Shown: positions 28,202 through 37,497 of the stretch, piece by piece | Layout of the letters: each line of letters starts with the position of its first letter | Numbering within the stretch: the first letter of the stretch is position 1 | Source of the DNA: Fimbriimonadia bacterium | Lineage (GTDB): Bacteria > Armatimonadota > Fimbriimonadia > Fimbriimonadales > Fimbriimonadaceae | DNA length: 64,000 nucleotides | Direction: 5' to 3' | Assembly: GCA_030427425.1 (NCBI GenBank) | Contig: JAUICQ010000002.1 | Span: 121,269 to 185,268 of the forward strand | Position numbers and translations under genes: made by a program | The notes under the pieces: model-generated | Database searches by the model: none | The model's input: the letters and a program-made list of their open reading frames with translations, nothing else | Told to the model about the DNA's origin: nothing

Positions 28202-29419
28202 TTAATTTGCTAAGTAAAATTTTCTGAAATAGTTCCCTCTAGGAGTCACCTCTACTATCAATATTCTCTTGGGTGGATTCCCTTTCATCTCAGTATAAGA
28301 AAAATCACCAGAAGCGCCAGTGAAATTTTTCGTACTCTCTATCTGATAATTTAATTCTCTAGAAGTATAAATTCTACACCTACTCAATGCATCAAACATA
28401 ACAGACGCGGCATCATAACCAAGCACAGCTGTAATCGTTTTAGGATCAACACCATACTCTTGCTGCCAATGATATAAAAACTGCTGATAGGCCACTCTGG
28501 TATCATCATTACAATAATGAGTGCTGAAATAATTCCCAAACACTTTATTGCCAGCTGCTACAATCAGCTTATTTGTATCCCAACCATCCGTTCCGAAAAC
28601 CGGAACATCCAAGCCGATATCGTTCGTTTGTCTAATTATAGACCCAACCTCCATATAATATCCCCCGATAAATAAACCATCCGGTTTTGACGATTTTATA
28701 TTGGTTAACTGAGACGTAAAAAGACTAGACCCCGATTCATAAAAAGTTTTATTACAAACCTCACCACCCAATTTAGCAAATTCATACTGGAAACTCTTAG
28801 ATATACCTGTAGAATACGGCTGGACTCTATCTATGAGTAACGCTACCCTACGTAACCCTAGATCGTTATAAGCAAATTTCGCCATTACTTTCCCCTGCAC
28901 AGCATCAGTAAAAGCTACTCGGTAAATAGTGTTCCCTATATCCGTAAGCGACTCTTCAGTCCCACCTATTGAAATGGTTGGGATACCATAACTAAAGGTA
29001 GTATGAGCCACCTGAGCACTTATTCCACTAGTGAGTTCACCAATGATACCCAGAACTCCTTTAGAAATTAACGATTCAGCAGCACTCGCTCCTACCTCTG
29101 GCTTCGAATTACTATCACTAAAAACTAATTCAATGTTTTTACCAGGAATACCGCCTTTTTGAATAAAGTGTTTATAAGCAAGCTTTATCCCCTTCAATGC
29201 TTCATCACCCCATGGTTTCGCAGCCCCAGACATAGCTAAAACACTTCCAATTATTAGATTATCTCCATTGGACGAATTCCCCTCTAATCTAGTAATTGGT
29301 CTCAATATACGATTTGTCTGAGTATCAAATGTTTCAACCCTATTGCATCCAAATAATACTAATAACAAGCCGAACAGTGAACCATATCTATACCTAAAGA
29401 AAAAAATACTTTGAAACAT
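28202..29419 (-). CDS. Periplasmic binding protein type 1 lipoprotein (branched-chain amino acid ABC type, LivJ-like)
   Basis: The 405-residue protein has a signal with the lipobox VLFGC (Cys25). The mature domain has the family-1 receptor fold: IIGSVLAMSGAAKPWGDEALKGIKLA at the start of lobe 1, IIGELTSGISAQVA, and GIPTISIGGTEESLTD. Such proteins bind branched-chain amino acids, other amino acids, amides or urea for Liv-type ABC importers, or serve as sensors. No permease genes are nearby, as for the other binding lipoprotein at 15090. The gene is convergent with flagellin and shares its terminator region. Confidence 0.88.
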   Translation of the reverse strand: MFQSIFFFRYRYGSLFGLLLVLFGCNRVETFDTQTNRILRPITRLEGNSSNGDNLIIGSVLAMSGAAKPWGDEALKGIKLAYKHFIQKGGIPGKNIELVFSDSNSKPEVGASAAESLISKGVLGIIGELTSGISAQVAHTTFSYGIPTISIGGTEESLTDIGNTIYRVAFTDAVQGKVMAKFAYNDLGLRRVALLIDRVQPYSTGISKSFQYEFAKLGGEVCNKTFYESGSSLFTSQLTNIKSSKPDGLFIGGYYMEVGSIIRQTNDIGLDVPVFGTDGWDTNKLIVAAGNKVFGNYFSTHYCNDDTRVAYQQFLYHWQQEYGVDPKTITAVLGYDAASVMFDALSRCRIYTSRELNYQIESTKNFTGASGDFSYTEMKGNPPKRILIVEVTPRGNYFRKFYLAN

Positions 29420-29433
29420 ATAATATTCTTATT

Positions 29434-29467
29434 TTAAACTAAAAATGATGTTTATTTTTTAGTTTAA
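29434..29467. promoter_or_regulatory. 12-bp inverted repeat in the divergent region before the LivJ-like gene and tatC
   Basis: TTAAACTAAAAA (29434-29445) is exactly complementary to TTTTTAGTTTAA (29456-29467) with a ten-base loop. It starts 15 bases upstream of the minus-strand lipoprotein start, so it is either in its 5' UTR or an operator. The remaining bases to 29601 hold no gene. Confidence 0.45.
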
Positions 29468-29601
29468 GGCCATTTATATCTAACCCATCCTTATAATTAA
29501 ATATATTATTAACTTATGCATATTAAAATATGATAAATATCCATCTGCGTCTTCGTACGATATGTATACTTAACATGTAAACTAATTAAAAACTGGCAGA
29601 A

Positions 29602-30408
29602 ATGATTAACAGAAAGGAATTATTGAATCCAAATATAGAGACAGATGTGACTGACCAAATTTTTGAAGAAGCTAGCGGATCTTTTAATATTGTTGAACAC
29701 TTCGAAGAACTGAGATCTAGATTCTTTCGAATAGCTATTTTTTTAATGATATCTTGGGGAGCAGGCTGGTTTATACAACCTTTTACATATAACACCATCT
29801 CTTACCACGTAAAATCTCTTCTTCCTCCAACAATAGAATATAAAGAAGCTTTTAGAGGGTTAATGGATCCATTTATGTTAAAACTGAAGCTCTCTTTTAT
29901 CATTGGATGCTTTTTCACTATCCCCTATGTAATAGGAGAAGCTTGGTTCTTCATCTCACCAGGATTGAAAAAAAAAGAAAGAAAAATATTACTAACCATT
30001 ATTCCACTATCCTCTGCTTTTTTCATTGCCGGATCTATTATCTGTTACTTTATACTACCAAGAGCCCTCAACTGGTTAATTGGATTCGTAAAAGAGTTCC
30101 CGGATACCTATATTTATCAAGAACCAGGATCACTCGTTATGTTTTTTTTGAAAATGATCTTTATTTTTGGAATTGCGTTTCAATTCCCCCTAATTCTTAC
30201 TTATTTAGTAACCAGTAGAATACTAAAGTATGATACACTTATAACGTATTGGAGACATATAATAGCAGGCATTTTTACTGTGTGCATGGTGATCAATCCA
30301 TCGGCCGATCCTATTAGCATGTTAGTATTAGCACTACCATTATCACTGTTCTTTTTACTTATACTAGGGATAGGAAAACTATTAGATAAGCAAATTAAAA
30401 AAATCTGA
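29602..30408 (+). CDS. tatC: Sec-independent (twin-arginine) protein translocase subunit TatC
   Basis: TatC is the receptor and core of the Tat export system, which moves folded proteins across the cytoplasmic membrane. The 268-residue protein has six membrane helices and the N-terminal signature HFEELRSRFFR (with the conserved Glu). The periplasmic loop is followed by KLSFIIGCFFTIPYVIGEAWFFISPGLKKKERK, including the conserved FxxPGL. It has about 27 extra residues before the family start. No tatA gene is adjacent. A degenerate helicase gene and mnmE follow within 10 bases and by a start/stop overlap, so the three form an operon. Confidence 0.94.
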   Translation: MINRKELLNPNIETDVTDQIFEEASGSFNIVEHFEELRSRFFRIAIFLMISWGAGWFIQPFTYNTISYHVKSLLPPTIEYKEAFRGLMDPFMLKLKLSFIIGCFFTIPYVIGEAWFFISPGLKKKERKILLTIIPLSSAFFIAGSIICYFILPRALNWLIGFVKEFPDTYIYQEPGSLVMFFLKMIFIFGIAFQFPLILTYLVTSRILKYDTLITYWRHIIAGIFTVCMVINPSADPISMLVLALPLSLFFLLILGIGKLLDKQIKKI

Positions 30409-30418
30409 TATAAAACTA

Positions 30419-32704
30419 ATGTTACATAATTTATTGTCGTTTAGAAAACATAAGGAAAAAATTAATCTCACAGATAAGTTAGCAAAAAACCATCTGATGG
30501 TAGAAAATTTGTTATCCGAATTTACTCCTATTTACTATTTAGAGTCTCCATCCATAAAAGAATCAGAAATAGAAAAAGAACTTGAACATGAATACAAGCC
30601 ATTTTTCAACTTTGGCAACAAACAACCCTATGCCTACCAGTATCAAGTTGAAATTATTAAAAAGATTTTGGAAGGGGACGACGCTTTTCTTATTACTGCC
30701 TACTCTCACCAAGATATAATACCCATCCACAATGCTATCGATTATATTACTGGAGTACAAAACCAGAGTGCCTTATATATACTCTCAGATAATGATGAAG
30801 CAGAATTAGTCTATAACACTTTGAATCAGTCCCACGTAAAAAAAAGACAGAAAATTGAACTTCTACTTACCCCCGATGTATATAAATATGAAAATTACAT
30901 TCCTGAAAAGTTCGACATATTGATAACAACCGCCCAATATGCACACTGGCATATAATTTCAGCATATGAAAAATGGCAACATTTCTTAGAGCGACTCGAT
31001 ACTATCTTTGTTCCTAATCTACATAATTACAGAAATACCTATGGAACTCATATGTACTCTGTACTAAGAAGATTATTAAGGGTAGCAGAAATACATAAAA
31101 GCATCCCGCAAATTATCAGCACATCTTATCCTATCCACAACCCAAGACAGCTGTATGCCGATTTAACCGCCAGAGCCCCTACTGTTATAGAAGGCCCCAC
31201 CTCACAATACCAAACGAGACACCTCTACATTTGCGGACTTCAACAAAACAAGCATCTAATTAAAAATGAAGAGACAAAAACAATCAGTAATTTTATTATT
31301 AACTTAGTTGATAATAAAATGAAATGCTTAATTGTATGCTCCAACTTCAGAGATGCTAATATATTAAATAAATACTTTGCAAACCTAGATAAAGATAGCA
31401 GAAAACAGTGTGAGCTTTTCCATATTAAAAATGAAAAAGACATTAATATATTTATTAATAAATGCAATGCCGATGTACCGGTTGCAGGCATTGTTCACTC
31501 TCAACAAGTTGAACATTACCTTAACAAAAAACACCTCTGTTTAGATGCAGTTCTTTACTACGGATATCCAGATGGATATAGACCTACCGATTTTGTTGCA
31601 CCTACAAGTAACAGCTATACACCCATTAAAATCTTTATATGCTGCTCCAACCCTAAAGACCAATTTGCACTTAGGAACCCTCATTACTTACTAGATAACA
31701 AGAATAATAGAGTATCCATACATCCAGAAAATAATATCATACTCACTGAACAATTGAAATGTGCAGCAAATGAAATACCACTTTCACCTTCAGAACTCAC
31801 TGCATTTGGAGCACATGCACTTGATATCGCTGAAAAATTAGATAAAGATAAAGAGTTTAATTTTACTGGAGGAAAGTTCTATAATAGCTCCGAACTATTT
31901 AATCCTGGTCAGATATACCTTAATCAAACAGGAAAGGATGTCATTAAATTAATGCATAATAATACTCAGGTTGATGTTATGAATGCCTGGTATGCTATGC
32001 AGGTAGCATATCCGGGTGCCATCATCAGATATGAAGGGAAAAAGTATGAGGTTCAATCATTCGATATTTCTGAAAAAACGGCAACCATTGCAGAATTCGA
32101 TACACTCTATACAACTCAACCCAAAGTAACATTCTCTATCATAGATGAGAAACTTATAGAAGAAGATCTTGTCTCAGGATGTAAAATTTCTCTTATTAAT
32201 ACTGAGATTGATTGTGGACTTGATGGCTATTACACAATATCAGATGTCACACAAGATTACTTAAACTATTTTGAAATAGCTATGCCTAGAAATAACTTCT
32301 CTACATCTGCTGTTAAAATTAATATCCCCAATTTATCTATTAGTCATCCTTATATCGATTGCTCCAGGAGTACTATTCATGGGTTCGATCATGTCATGTG
32401 GATTACAGCATCCTTCTTTGCACAGTGTAAGCCAATGGATGTTGCTTCGTTCTGGATAAGAGAAATACATGATAGCAAGGAATTTTCTGTGATCATCTTC
32501 GACAACATTCCAGGAGGTATGGGATTTGCTAAACTACTATATCAGCAACGAAAAGAATGGCTGAGAGCAGCATACAGACTCCTCGCCATATGTCCCTGCT
32601 CTAAAGGATGCAAGAACTGCATCTACTCTATATACTGCCCTAGTGCCAATAAAGAATTAAGTAAGCAAGGTACACTAATATTACTAAATCATCTACTTAC
32701 ATGA
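30419..32704 (+). CDS. DUF1998-type helicase relative (MrfA/YprA family) with all ATPase motifs lost
   Basis: The 761-residue product follows the MrfA/YprA layout end to end. It has the second-strand region LERLDTIFVPNLHNYRNTYGTHM, the linker ending STSYPIHNP, lobe 2 with LDAVLYYGYPDGYRPTDF, and a C-terminal DUF1998 domain with the cysteine cluster C725, C727, C731, C734 and C740. Active relatives have GKS in Walker A, DExH, SAT, and QxxGRAGR. Here these read HQD (about 97-99), PNLH (199-202), STS, and no arginine motif. The frame is intact and sits between tatC (10 bases) and mnmE (start/stop overlap). It cannot be an ordinary ATP-driven helicase; a DNA-binding or zinc-site scaffold role is inference. 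Gene decay is unlikely given 761 uninterrupted codons. Confidence 0.8.
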   Translation: MLHNLLSFRKHKEKINLTDKLAKNHLMVENLLSEFTPIYYLESPSIKESEIEKELEHEYKPFFNFGNKQPYAYQYQVEIIKKILEGDDAFLITAYSHQDIIPIHNAIDYITGVQNQSALYILSDNDEAELVYNTLNQSHVKKRQKIELLLTPDVYKYENYIPEKFDILITTAQYAHWHIISAYEKWQHFLERLDTIFVPNLHNYRNTYGTHMYSVLRRLLRVAEIHKSIPQIISTSYPIHNPRQLYADLTARAPTVIEGPTSQYQTRHLYICGLQQNKHLIKNEETKTISNFIINLVDNKMKCLIVCSNFRDANILNKYFANLDKDSRKQCELFHIKNEKDINIFINKCNADVPVAGIVHSQQVEHYLNKKHLCLDAVLYYGYPDGYRPTDFVAPTSNSYTPIKIFICCSNPKDQFALRNPHYLLDNKNNRVSIHPENNIILTEQLKCAANEIPLSPSELTAFGAHALDIAEKLDKDKEFNFTGGKFYNSSELFNPGQIYLNQTGKDVIKLMHNNTQVDVMNAWYAMQVAYPGAIIRYEGKKYEVQSFDISEKTATIAEFDTLYTTQPKVTFSIIDEKLIEEDLVSGCKISLINTEIDCGLDGYYTISDVTQDYLNYFEIAMPRNNFSTSAVKINIPNLSISHPYIDCSRSTIHGFDHVMWITASFFAQCKPMDVASFWIREIHDSKEFSVIIFDNIPGGMGFAKLLYQQRKEWLRAAYRLLAICPCSKGCKNCIYSIYCPSANKELSKQGTLILLNHLLT

Positions 32705-34014
32705 AACTACAACAACTGAAAGAAACTATTGTTGCACCAATTACTGGTATTAATAAATCTGCTGTAGCTATCATTAGAATCTCCGGCCCCGATGCAATTA
32801 GTATCAGTCAGAAAATCTTCCATCCATGGCCCGAAAATTTTGAGTTCCGAAAGGCATACTATGGCAACTTCTCTAACGGAGATGATGGTATTCTTCTATG
32901 CTTTAAAAAAAATAGTAGTTTTACAGGAGACGAAACTGCCGAATGGAATATTCATGGTAGCATCGCCTCTATACAATCTATCCTAGAAGAAGCATGTAAC
33001 TATGGCGCACGGATTGCTAAACCAGGCGAATTTACCATGAGAGCATTCCTAAACGGGAAGCTCGATCTTACACAAGCAGAAGGCATTAGAGATAGTATAG
33101 AATCTAACACCGAATACCAATTTAAACTTGCATCTCAGCTACGTAAAGGAACTCTACAAAAAGAAATCAGCCATATTAAAAAAAGATTACTCTCTACTCT
33201 AGGCATGGTAGAAGCAACAACAGACTTCTCAGAAGAGATAGGTTATCTTAATTCAGAACAAGCCTTTTCCTTGCTAAGTGCTGCAAAAAATAGCTTGATG
33301 ATATTACTACAACGAAAGCAGACTTCAGAATTAATTAAGAGAGGGATTAGAATAGCACTCGTTGGTCGACCCAACGCCGGTAAATCCTCTATTCTCAACA
33401 GATGCCTCGGAAGAGAAAGGTCTATCGTTACAGAAATAGCAGGAACAACAAGAGACACGATTGAAGAGACCCTAGATATAAACGGGATCCCCTGTATACT
33501 AGTCGATACTGCTGGCCTCCGTACTGCTTCAGATATTGTAGAACAAATAGGAGTTAACAGAGCAAAAGAAGAAACTCATAATGCAGATATAGTATGGTAC
33601 ATATACGATGCATCTGTTGGATGGCAAGAAGAGGATTCCAATGCGTATGACACCATTCAGTCACGCAAAGAGATTGTTGCGAATAAATGTGATGTATCCT
33701 CTACTCAAAAAGGGATTCCGGTATCCGCAAAAAATGGCACAGGATTTGATAATTTATTTACTACCATTAAAGACCTAGTTGGAGAAATCGATACTACTTC
33801 ACAAACCTATATAAACAAGAGACATACAGTACTACTAGAGAATATTCTCAATTCCGTTAACCACGCAATGTATACACTAGAACATAACCTCCCGTCCGAT
33901 CTTCTCGCTGTAGATCTGCAATCTGGCATAAGAAACTGCAACGAAATTCTAGGTGTAGAAATTCATCCAGATATTGTTGAAGAAATTTTCAGTGAATTCT
34001 GTATTGGAAAATAA
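32701..34014 (+). CDS. mnmE: tRNA modification GTPase MnmE (TrmE)
   Basis: MnmE, with MnmG, modifies the wobble uridine of certain tRNAs (cmnm5U). The 437-residue protein has the N-terminal formyl-THF-binding domain (TIVAPITGINKSAVAIIRISG), the helical domain, and a GTPase domain with GRPNAGKSS (about 222-230), TEIAGTTRDTIEE, DTAGLR and NKCD. The last residues are CIGK, the catalytic C-terminal motif. The ATG at 32701 overlaps the stop codon of the preceding gene (ATGA). mnmG is not in the window. Confidence 0.96.
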   Translation: MKLQQLKETIVAPITGINKSAVAIIRISGPDAISISQKIFHPWPENFEFRKAYYGNFSNGDDGILLCFKKNSSFTGDETAEWNIHGSIASIQSILEEACNYGARIAKPGEFTMRAFLNGKLDLTQAEGIRDSIESNTEYQFKLASQLRKGTLQKEISHIKKRLLSTLGMVEATTDFSEEIGYLNSEQAFSLLSAAKNSLMILLQRKQTSELIKRGIRIALVGRPNAGKSSILNRCLGRERSIVTEIAGTTRDTIEETLDINGIPCILVDTAGLRTASDIVEQIGVNRAKEETHNADIVWYIYDASVGWQEEDSNAYDTIQSRKEIVANKCDVSSTQKGIPVSAKNGTGFDNLFTTIKDLVGEIDTTSQTYINKRHTVLLENILNSVNHAMYTLEHNLPSDLLAVDLQSGIRNCNEILGVEIHPDIVEEIFSEFCIGK

Positions 34015-34031
34015 TACTTATAAATTATGAA

Positions 34032-34448
34032 CTAAGAATTATTACCGGAATCGCTACCATCTGATTTAGCATTTCCTGAAGATCCCTTCTGCTGGAACAT
34101 GGCAAATAAACGCTTTGCAAAAACAAATCCCCAACCAAGAAGAGTCGCTTTTTCTCCAATACCAACCATTAGATTAGCTCCGTGCTGCATCATTTTCCCA
34201 GCATTCTTAAGAGGTTCCCTAACCTCATTAAGTGTCTCATTTGCAGTATCCACCAAGTGCTCGGTTTTATCGAGAACAACGTCCATTCTAGACTCTAGTT
34301 TCTCTAAAATACTGTAAAACTGCCTTAATGTAGTTGTTAAATTAATAAAAAAGAAAAACATGCTTATTCCAAGTAAAATAAACACTACACATGCTATACC
34401 GCTTATAATAACCCACCACTGTGGAAATTCTGATACCATAAAACTCAT
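34032..34448 (-). CDS. Single-pass membrane protein, DUF948-like
   Basis: The 138-residue protein has one membrane helix (about 12-35), then a long helix with repeated Leu/Val spacing (about 38-90) and a Ser/Gly/Asp-rich tail. The layout matches small DUF948-type proteins, but no diagnostic motif is seen. It starts five bases after the stop of the FtsB-like gene and is likely co-transcribed with it and tkt. An alternative ATG at 34439 is possible. Confidence 0.65.
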   Translation of the reverse strand: MSFMVSEFPQWWVIISGIACVVFILLGISMFFFFINLTTTLRQFYSILEKLESRMDVVLDKTEHLVDTANETLNEVREPLKNAGKMMQHGANLMVGIGEKATLLGWGFVFAKRLFAMFQQKGSSGNAKSDGSDSGNNS

Positions 34449-34453
34449 ACTCT

Positions 34454-34792
34454 CTAATCTAGTGTATCATTTTTACACTGCGCATTTCCGGAAGATGATT
34501 CTTTTTCTTTTATGTCTTCCTCTTTTGACAAATACTTAAAGGGAATATACTGCTCACCAACTGCTGCATAACCCCTCTCGCGCGCTAGTTCCTCTTTCCC
34601 TGTAGGATTCTCATAATGTGCTAGATCTATTAATATTTTTTTTCTATCTAACTGCAGCTCTTTTAACTTATCTTTCATCATAGATAGCTCTTCCTTTTCA
34701 CTAGAACATAACCTCCATACTTTCTTAGTTGTAAAAACAACGCTGCAAATAGGAATCAATATATATATTACTAACCTTAATAAAATTCGCAT
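34454..34792 (-). CDS. Septum formation initiator protein (FtsB/DivIC family)
   Basis: The 112-residue protein has an N-terminal membrane helix (about 5-22), a coiled coil (about 30-60) and the family end ENPTGKEELARERGYAAVGEQYIPF, which matches the FtsB/DivIC pattern of a helix breaker, an AREL-like stretch and a GE(Y/F)xx(P/F) turn. FtsB links FtsL and FtsQ in the divisome and acts at the septum. It lies 41 bases after tkt on the same strand. The membrane protein at 3795-4169 could be the FtsL-like counterpart. Confidence 0.82.
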   Translation of the reverse strand: MRILLRLVIYILIPICSVVFTTKKVWRLCSSEKEELSMMKDKLKELQLDRKKILIDLAHYENPTGKEELARERGYAAVGEQYIPFKYLSKEEDIKEKESSSGNAQCKNDTLD

Positions 34793-34833
34793 CTATAACT
34801 ATTCTATTTTATTTTCATATTTTCTGCAATACA

Positions 34834-36810
34834 TCACACTACACTCTTTACAAATTGAACAAGCTTTTCTGCTGTAAATCCATAATTCTCCATCAATATA
34901 TCTGCTGGAGCTGATGCTCCAAAAGTATCAATTCCATATACATGCTGCGCATATTTATACCAACCCACAGTTGACCCACATTCTACTACAACAGTACTCT
35001 CTCGAGAAGGTATTACCCCTCTTTGGTATTCAGCATCTTGCTGTAAAAACACCTCTAAACAAGGCATACTCACAACACGAACATAATAGCCAGCATCCCC
35101 TAATAACTTAGCAGCAGCAACAGATAAACTCACTTCACTACCAGTACCGACTATGGTCACCTCCCTATCATTCTTGGCACCATACTCTTCCAGTAAGTAC
35201 CCACCCCTACTAGCAGGATGATTCACAACATCATCTGAAGATAAAACCGGCAAATTCTGTCTACTTAATACTAACACCGACGGACTCTTATCTTGCTCTA
35301 AAGCCAATTTCCAACATGCAGATGTTTCATTACCATCACATGGCCTCATTACTAGTAAATTAGGAATAACTCTAAGAGATGTTAAGTGCTCAATCGGTTG
35401 ATGGGTAGGACCATCTTCACCTAAACCTATAGAATCATGCGAAAACAGAAATATACTAGGACATTCCATGAGTGCAGCTAAACGGATGGATGGCCTACAG
35501 TAATCGGAAAACACTAGGAACGTACCTGAAAAAGCTTTTAATCCCTTATGAAGCGTAATTCCGTTCACAATGGCTGCCATTCCATGCTCCCTAACACCAA
35601 AACATAAAATACGCCCAAGTGGCGAATCTTTCTGAAAAGGAACTGTGTCTGGAATTGTAGTAAGAACACTAGCCGCAAGATCGGCACTGCCTCCTACTAA
35701 GTTTTTGCAATATTTGGATAGTGATGCTATCACCTCCTTACTACATGCCCTAGTCGCAAGCGATTCAGTAAATACGGGTAAAGCCTTGCTCCAATCGATA
35801 TCTACCTTGTTATCAAAATAAGATTCAAATTCCTTAAAGTTATCTGGATACTTTTCGCGATAGTTGTTTACTACCCTATTCCAATCATCTTCTACTCTGC
35901 CACCTTCGCTAATAAATCTATCCCTCAACAATGCTACTTCCTGAGGCACATAAAAAAACTTATCTTTTGGCATACCTAATGCCTCTTTCGTAGCAGCTAA
36001 TTCATCCTCTCCTAGTGGAGAACCATGCACTTTACTACTTCCAGCCTTATTCGGACTCCCGTATCCGATTGTAGTCTTACACATTAACAGACTGGGCTTA
36101 TCGCATACCTTTTTAGCATCAATAATGGACCTATCTACAGCTTCCATATCTTGACCATCAATGTTGGGGACAACATGCCAACCTAACGATTCAAATTTCT
36201 TCTCCGTATCTTCTCTGAAAGATAGATCCGTCTTACCATCAATCGTAATACTATTATCATCATAAAGAAGAATTAATTTACCTAAACCCAAATTACCTGC
36301 TATTGAACAAGCTTCCTGAGCCACCCCTTCCATTAAATCTCCATCAGAACATAATACATAAGTATAATGATCTATTAACTCAATATCACTTTTATTAAAT
36401 ACTTCTGATAGATGTTTTTCTGCTATCGCCATCCCTACAGCTGTAGCCACACCCTGACCCAAGGGTCCGGTAGCCATCTCTACGCCCTCTGTTAATGTAT
36501 TCTCCGGATGACCAGGGGTCTTGCTTCCCCACTGGCGGAAACTCTTCAGATCTTCTAATGATAAACTGTATCCTGTTAAGTGTAACAATGAGTAAAGCAA
36601 CATCGAACCATGACCAGCAGAAAGAATAAACCTATCTCTATTCAACCAGTCGGGATTCTTCGGATTAAACTTTAAATGTCTTTTCCAGAGAGCATAAGCC
36701 ATTGCAGCAGCCCCCATAGGAAGTCCGGGATGACCGCTATTTGCTTTCTGCACACCATCAGCAGATAAGCATCTAATAGTATTTATAAAAATTGTATCTG
36801 TATCCATCAT
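34834..36810 (-). CDS. tkt: Transketolase
   Basis: Transketolase moves two-carbon units in the pentose phosphate pathway, using thiamine diphosphate. The 658-residue protein has the N-terminal ThDP domain ([46 protein letters not shown]), the Mg2+/ThDP motif GDGDLMEG-like, then the pyrimidine domain with [11 protein letters not shown] and the [10 protein letters not shown]-terminal domain. Length is normal. Two ATG codons are adjacent (36810 and 36807); the ribosome-binding site is weak. rpe in the window (57040) acts in the same pathway. Confidence 0.96.
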   Translation of the reverse strand: MMDTDTIFINTIRCLSADGVQKANSGHPGLPMGAAAMAYALWKRHLKFNPKNPDWLNRDRFILSAGHGSMLLYSLLHLTGYSLSLEDLKSFRQWGSKTPGHPENTLTEGVEMATGPLGQGVATAVGMAIAEKHLSEVFNKSDIELIDHYTYVLCSDGDLMEGVAQEACSIAGNLGLGKLILLYDDNSITIDGKTDLSFREDTEKKFESLGWHVVPNIDGQDMEAVDRSIIDAKKVCDKPSLLMCKTTIGYGSPNKAGSSKVHGSPLGEDELAATKEALGMPKDKFFYVPQEVALLRDRFISEGGRVEDDWNRVVNNYREKYPDNFKEFESYFDNKVDIDWSKALPVFTESLATRACSKEVIASLSKYCKNLVGGSADLAASVLTTIPDTVPFQKDSPLGRILCFGVREHGMAAIVNGITLHKGLKAFSGTFLVFSDYCRPSIRLAALMECPSIFLFSHDSIGLGEDGPTHQPIEHLTSLRVIPNLLVMRPCDGNETSACWKLALEQDKSPSVLVLSRQNLPVLSSDDVVNHPASRGGYLLEEYGAKNDREVTIVGTGSEVSLSVAAAKLLGDAGYYVRVVSMPCLEVFLQQDAEYQRGVIPSRESTVVVECGSTVGWYKYAQHVYGIDTFGASAPADILMENYGFTAEKLVQFVKSVV

Positions 36811-37061
36811 TATCTTAGTAATAGATTACTCTTCTTTAAGCTAAATAATAAACAATCGAACATTATTATCCCACTATATGTTCAAGATTATTTTAAAATA
36901 TTATTTATTCTTATACGAACGATAATTACTCTGGAGACATATTCTAAGATACAATCCAACGCTGCGCCTTACTCCTTTCAAATCTACAATATACAGAGAT
37001 TTCTTTTTGCGCGGTAGAGAGGTTAACATATTTAATATTTTAGATATTTAATAAAATAAAA
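36811..37061. other. Intergenic region upstream of tkt
   Basis: This 251-base AT-rich gap lies between tkt and the terminator of the small peptide gene. No gene or clear structured RNA is seen. The tkt promoter must lie here if the terminator at 37062 is efficient. Confidence 0.5.
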
Positions 37062-37090
37062 ACCGACTCCACCATATAGGTGAAGTCGGT
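37062..37090 (-). terminator. Terminator directly after the small peptide gene
   Basis: The stem has 11 of 12 pairs (ACCGACTCCACC 37062-37073 with GGTGAAGTCGGT 37079-37090) and a five-base loop. On the minus strand it is followed by a T-rich run. It lies 11 bases after the stop codon of the 21-codon frame. Confidence 0.85.
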
Positions 37091-37101
37091 ATACTGCTAT
37101 C

Positions 37102-37167
37102 CTAGTCCATAAAAGCCCAGTCGAATGCTGCACCTTTTTTGATGTTTTTTACTGTGTTCATTCTCAT
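37102..37167 (-). CDS. Probable small peptide gene (21 residues)
   Basis: A 21-codon frame starts at ATG 37167 (MRMNTVKNIKKGAAFDWAFM, then D and stop). AAGGAGAG (37173-37180) gives a near-perfect Shine-Dalgarno site with five bases spacing, among the strongest in the window. A dedicated terminator lies 11 bases after the stop. The N-terminal half is basic and the C-terminal half is aromatic/acidic (AAFDWAFMD). A longer in-frame opening (to 37296) exists but has no ribosome-binding site. Its role is unknown: a leader peptide for tkt, a signalling or antimicrobial peptide, or a modified-peptide precursor. An MFS-like transporter gene starts 330 bases away on the other strand. Confidence 0.6.
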   Translation of the reverse strand: MRMNTVKNIKKGAAFDWAFMD

Positions 37168-37497
37168 AACCACTCTCCTTACTAGATTGAAGCAGGATAT
37201 CTGCTCCATCCTTTTTTTACCCCAGAAAATATTACAATAAAAGTTTTTTAGATTTTTAAATAAAAATAAAATATTAAATTTATTTAATAAATACAACTAT
37301 GCTTATTATTATTAAACAAGTGTTATTTTATTATAGAGACTATACGATATTAGTGCAAATAAAAAGGCAATTTCCATCTTTTTTTGTGTAATATATAGAT
37401 GTTTAACATGATAATATGCGTAAAATACATCAAATAAGTTTTATTAAATAATTAGTAATATGGATATTTGATATAGGAACAATAAATTGCAGGTGAT
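37168..37497. other. Divergent intergenic region, small peptide gene / transporter
   Basis: This 330-base, very AT-rich stretch must hold promoters for the peptide gene and the transporter. AGCAG/CTGCT forms a small hairpin (about 37190-37206) in the peptide leader. No other structure was recognised. Confidence 0.45.

Noticed and set aside
37102..37296. 64-codon version of the small peptide frame
   Set aside because: The upstream part is AT-run-derived and lacks a ribosome-binding site, whereas the ATG at 37167 has an excellent one.
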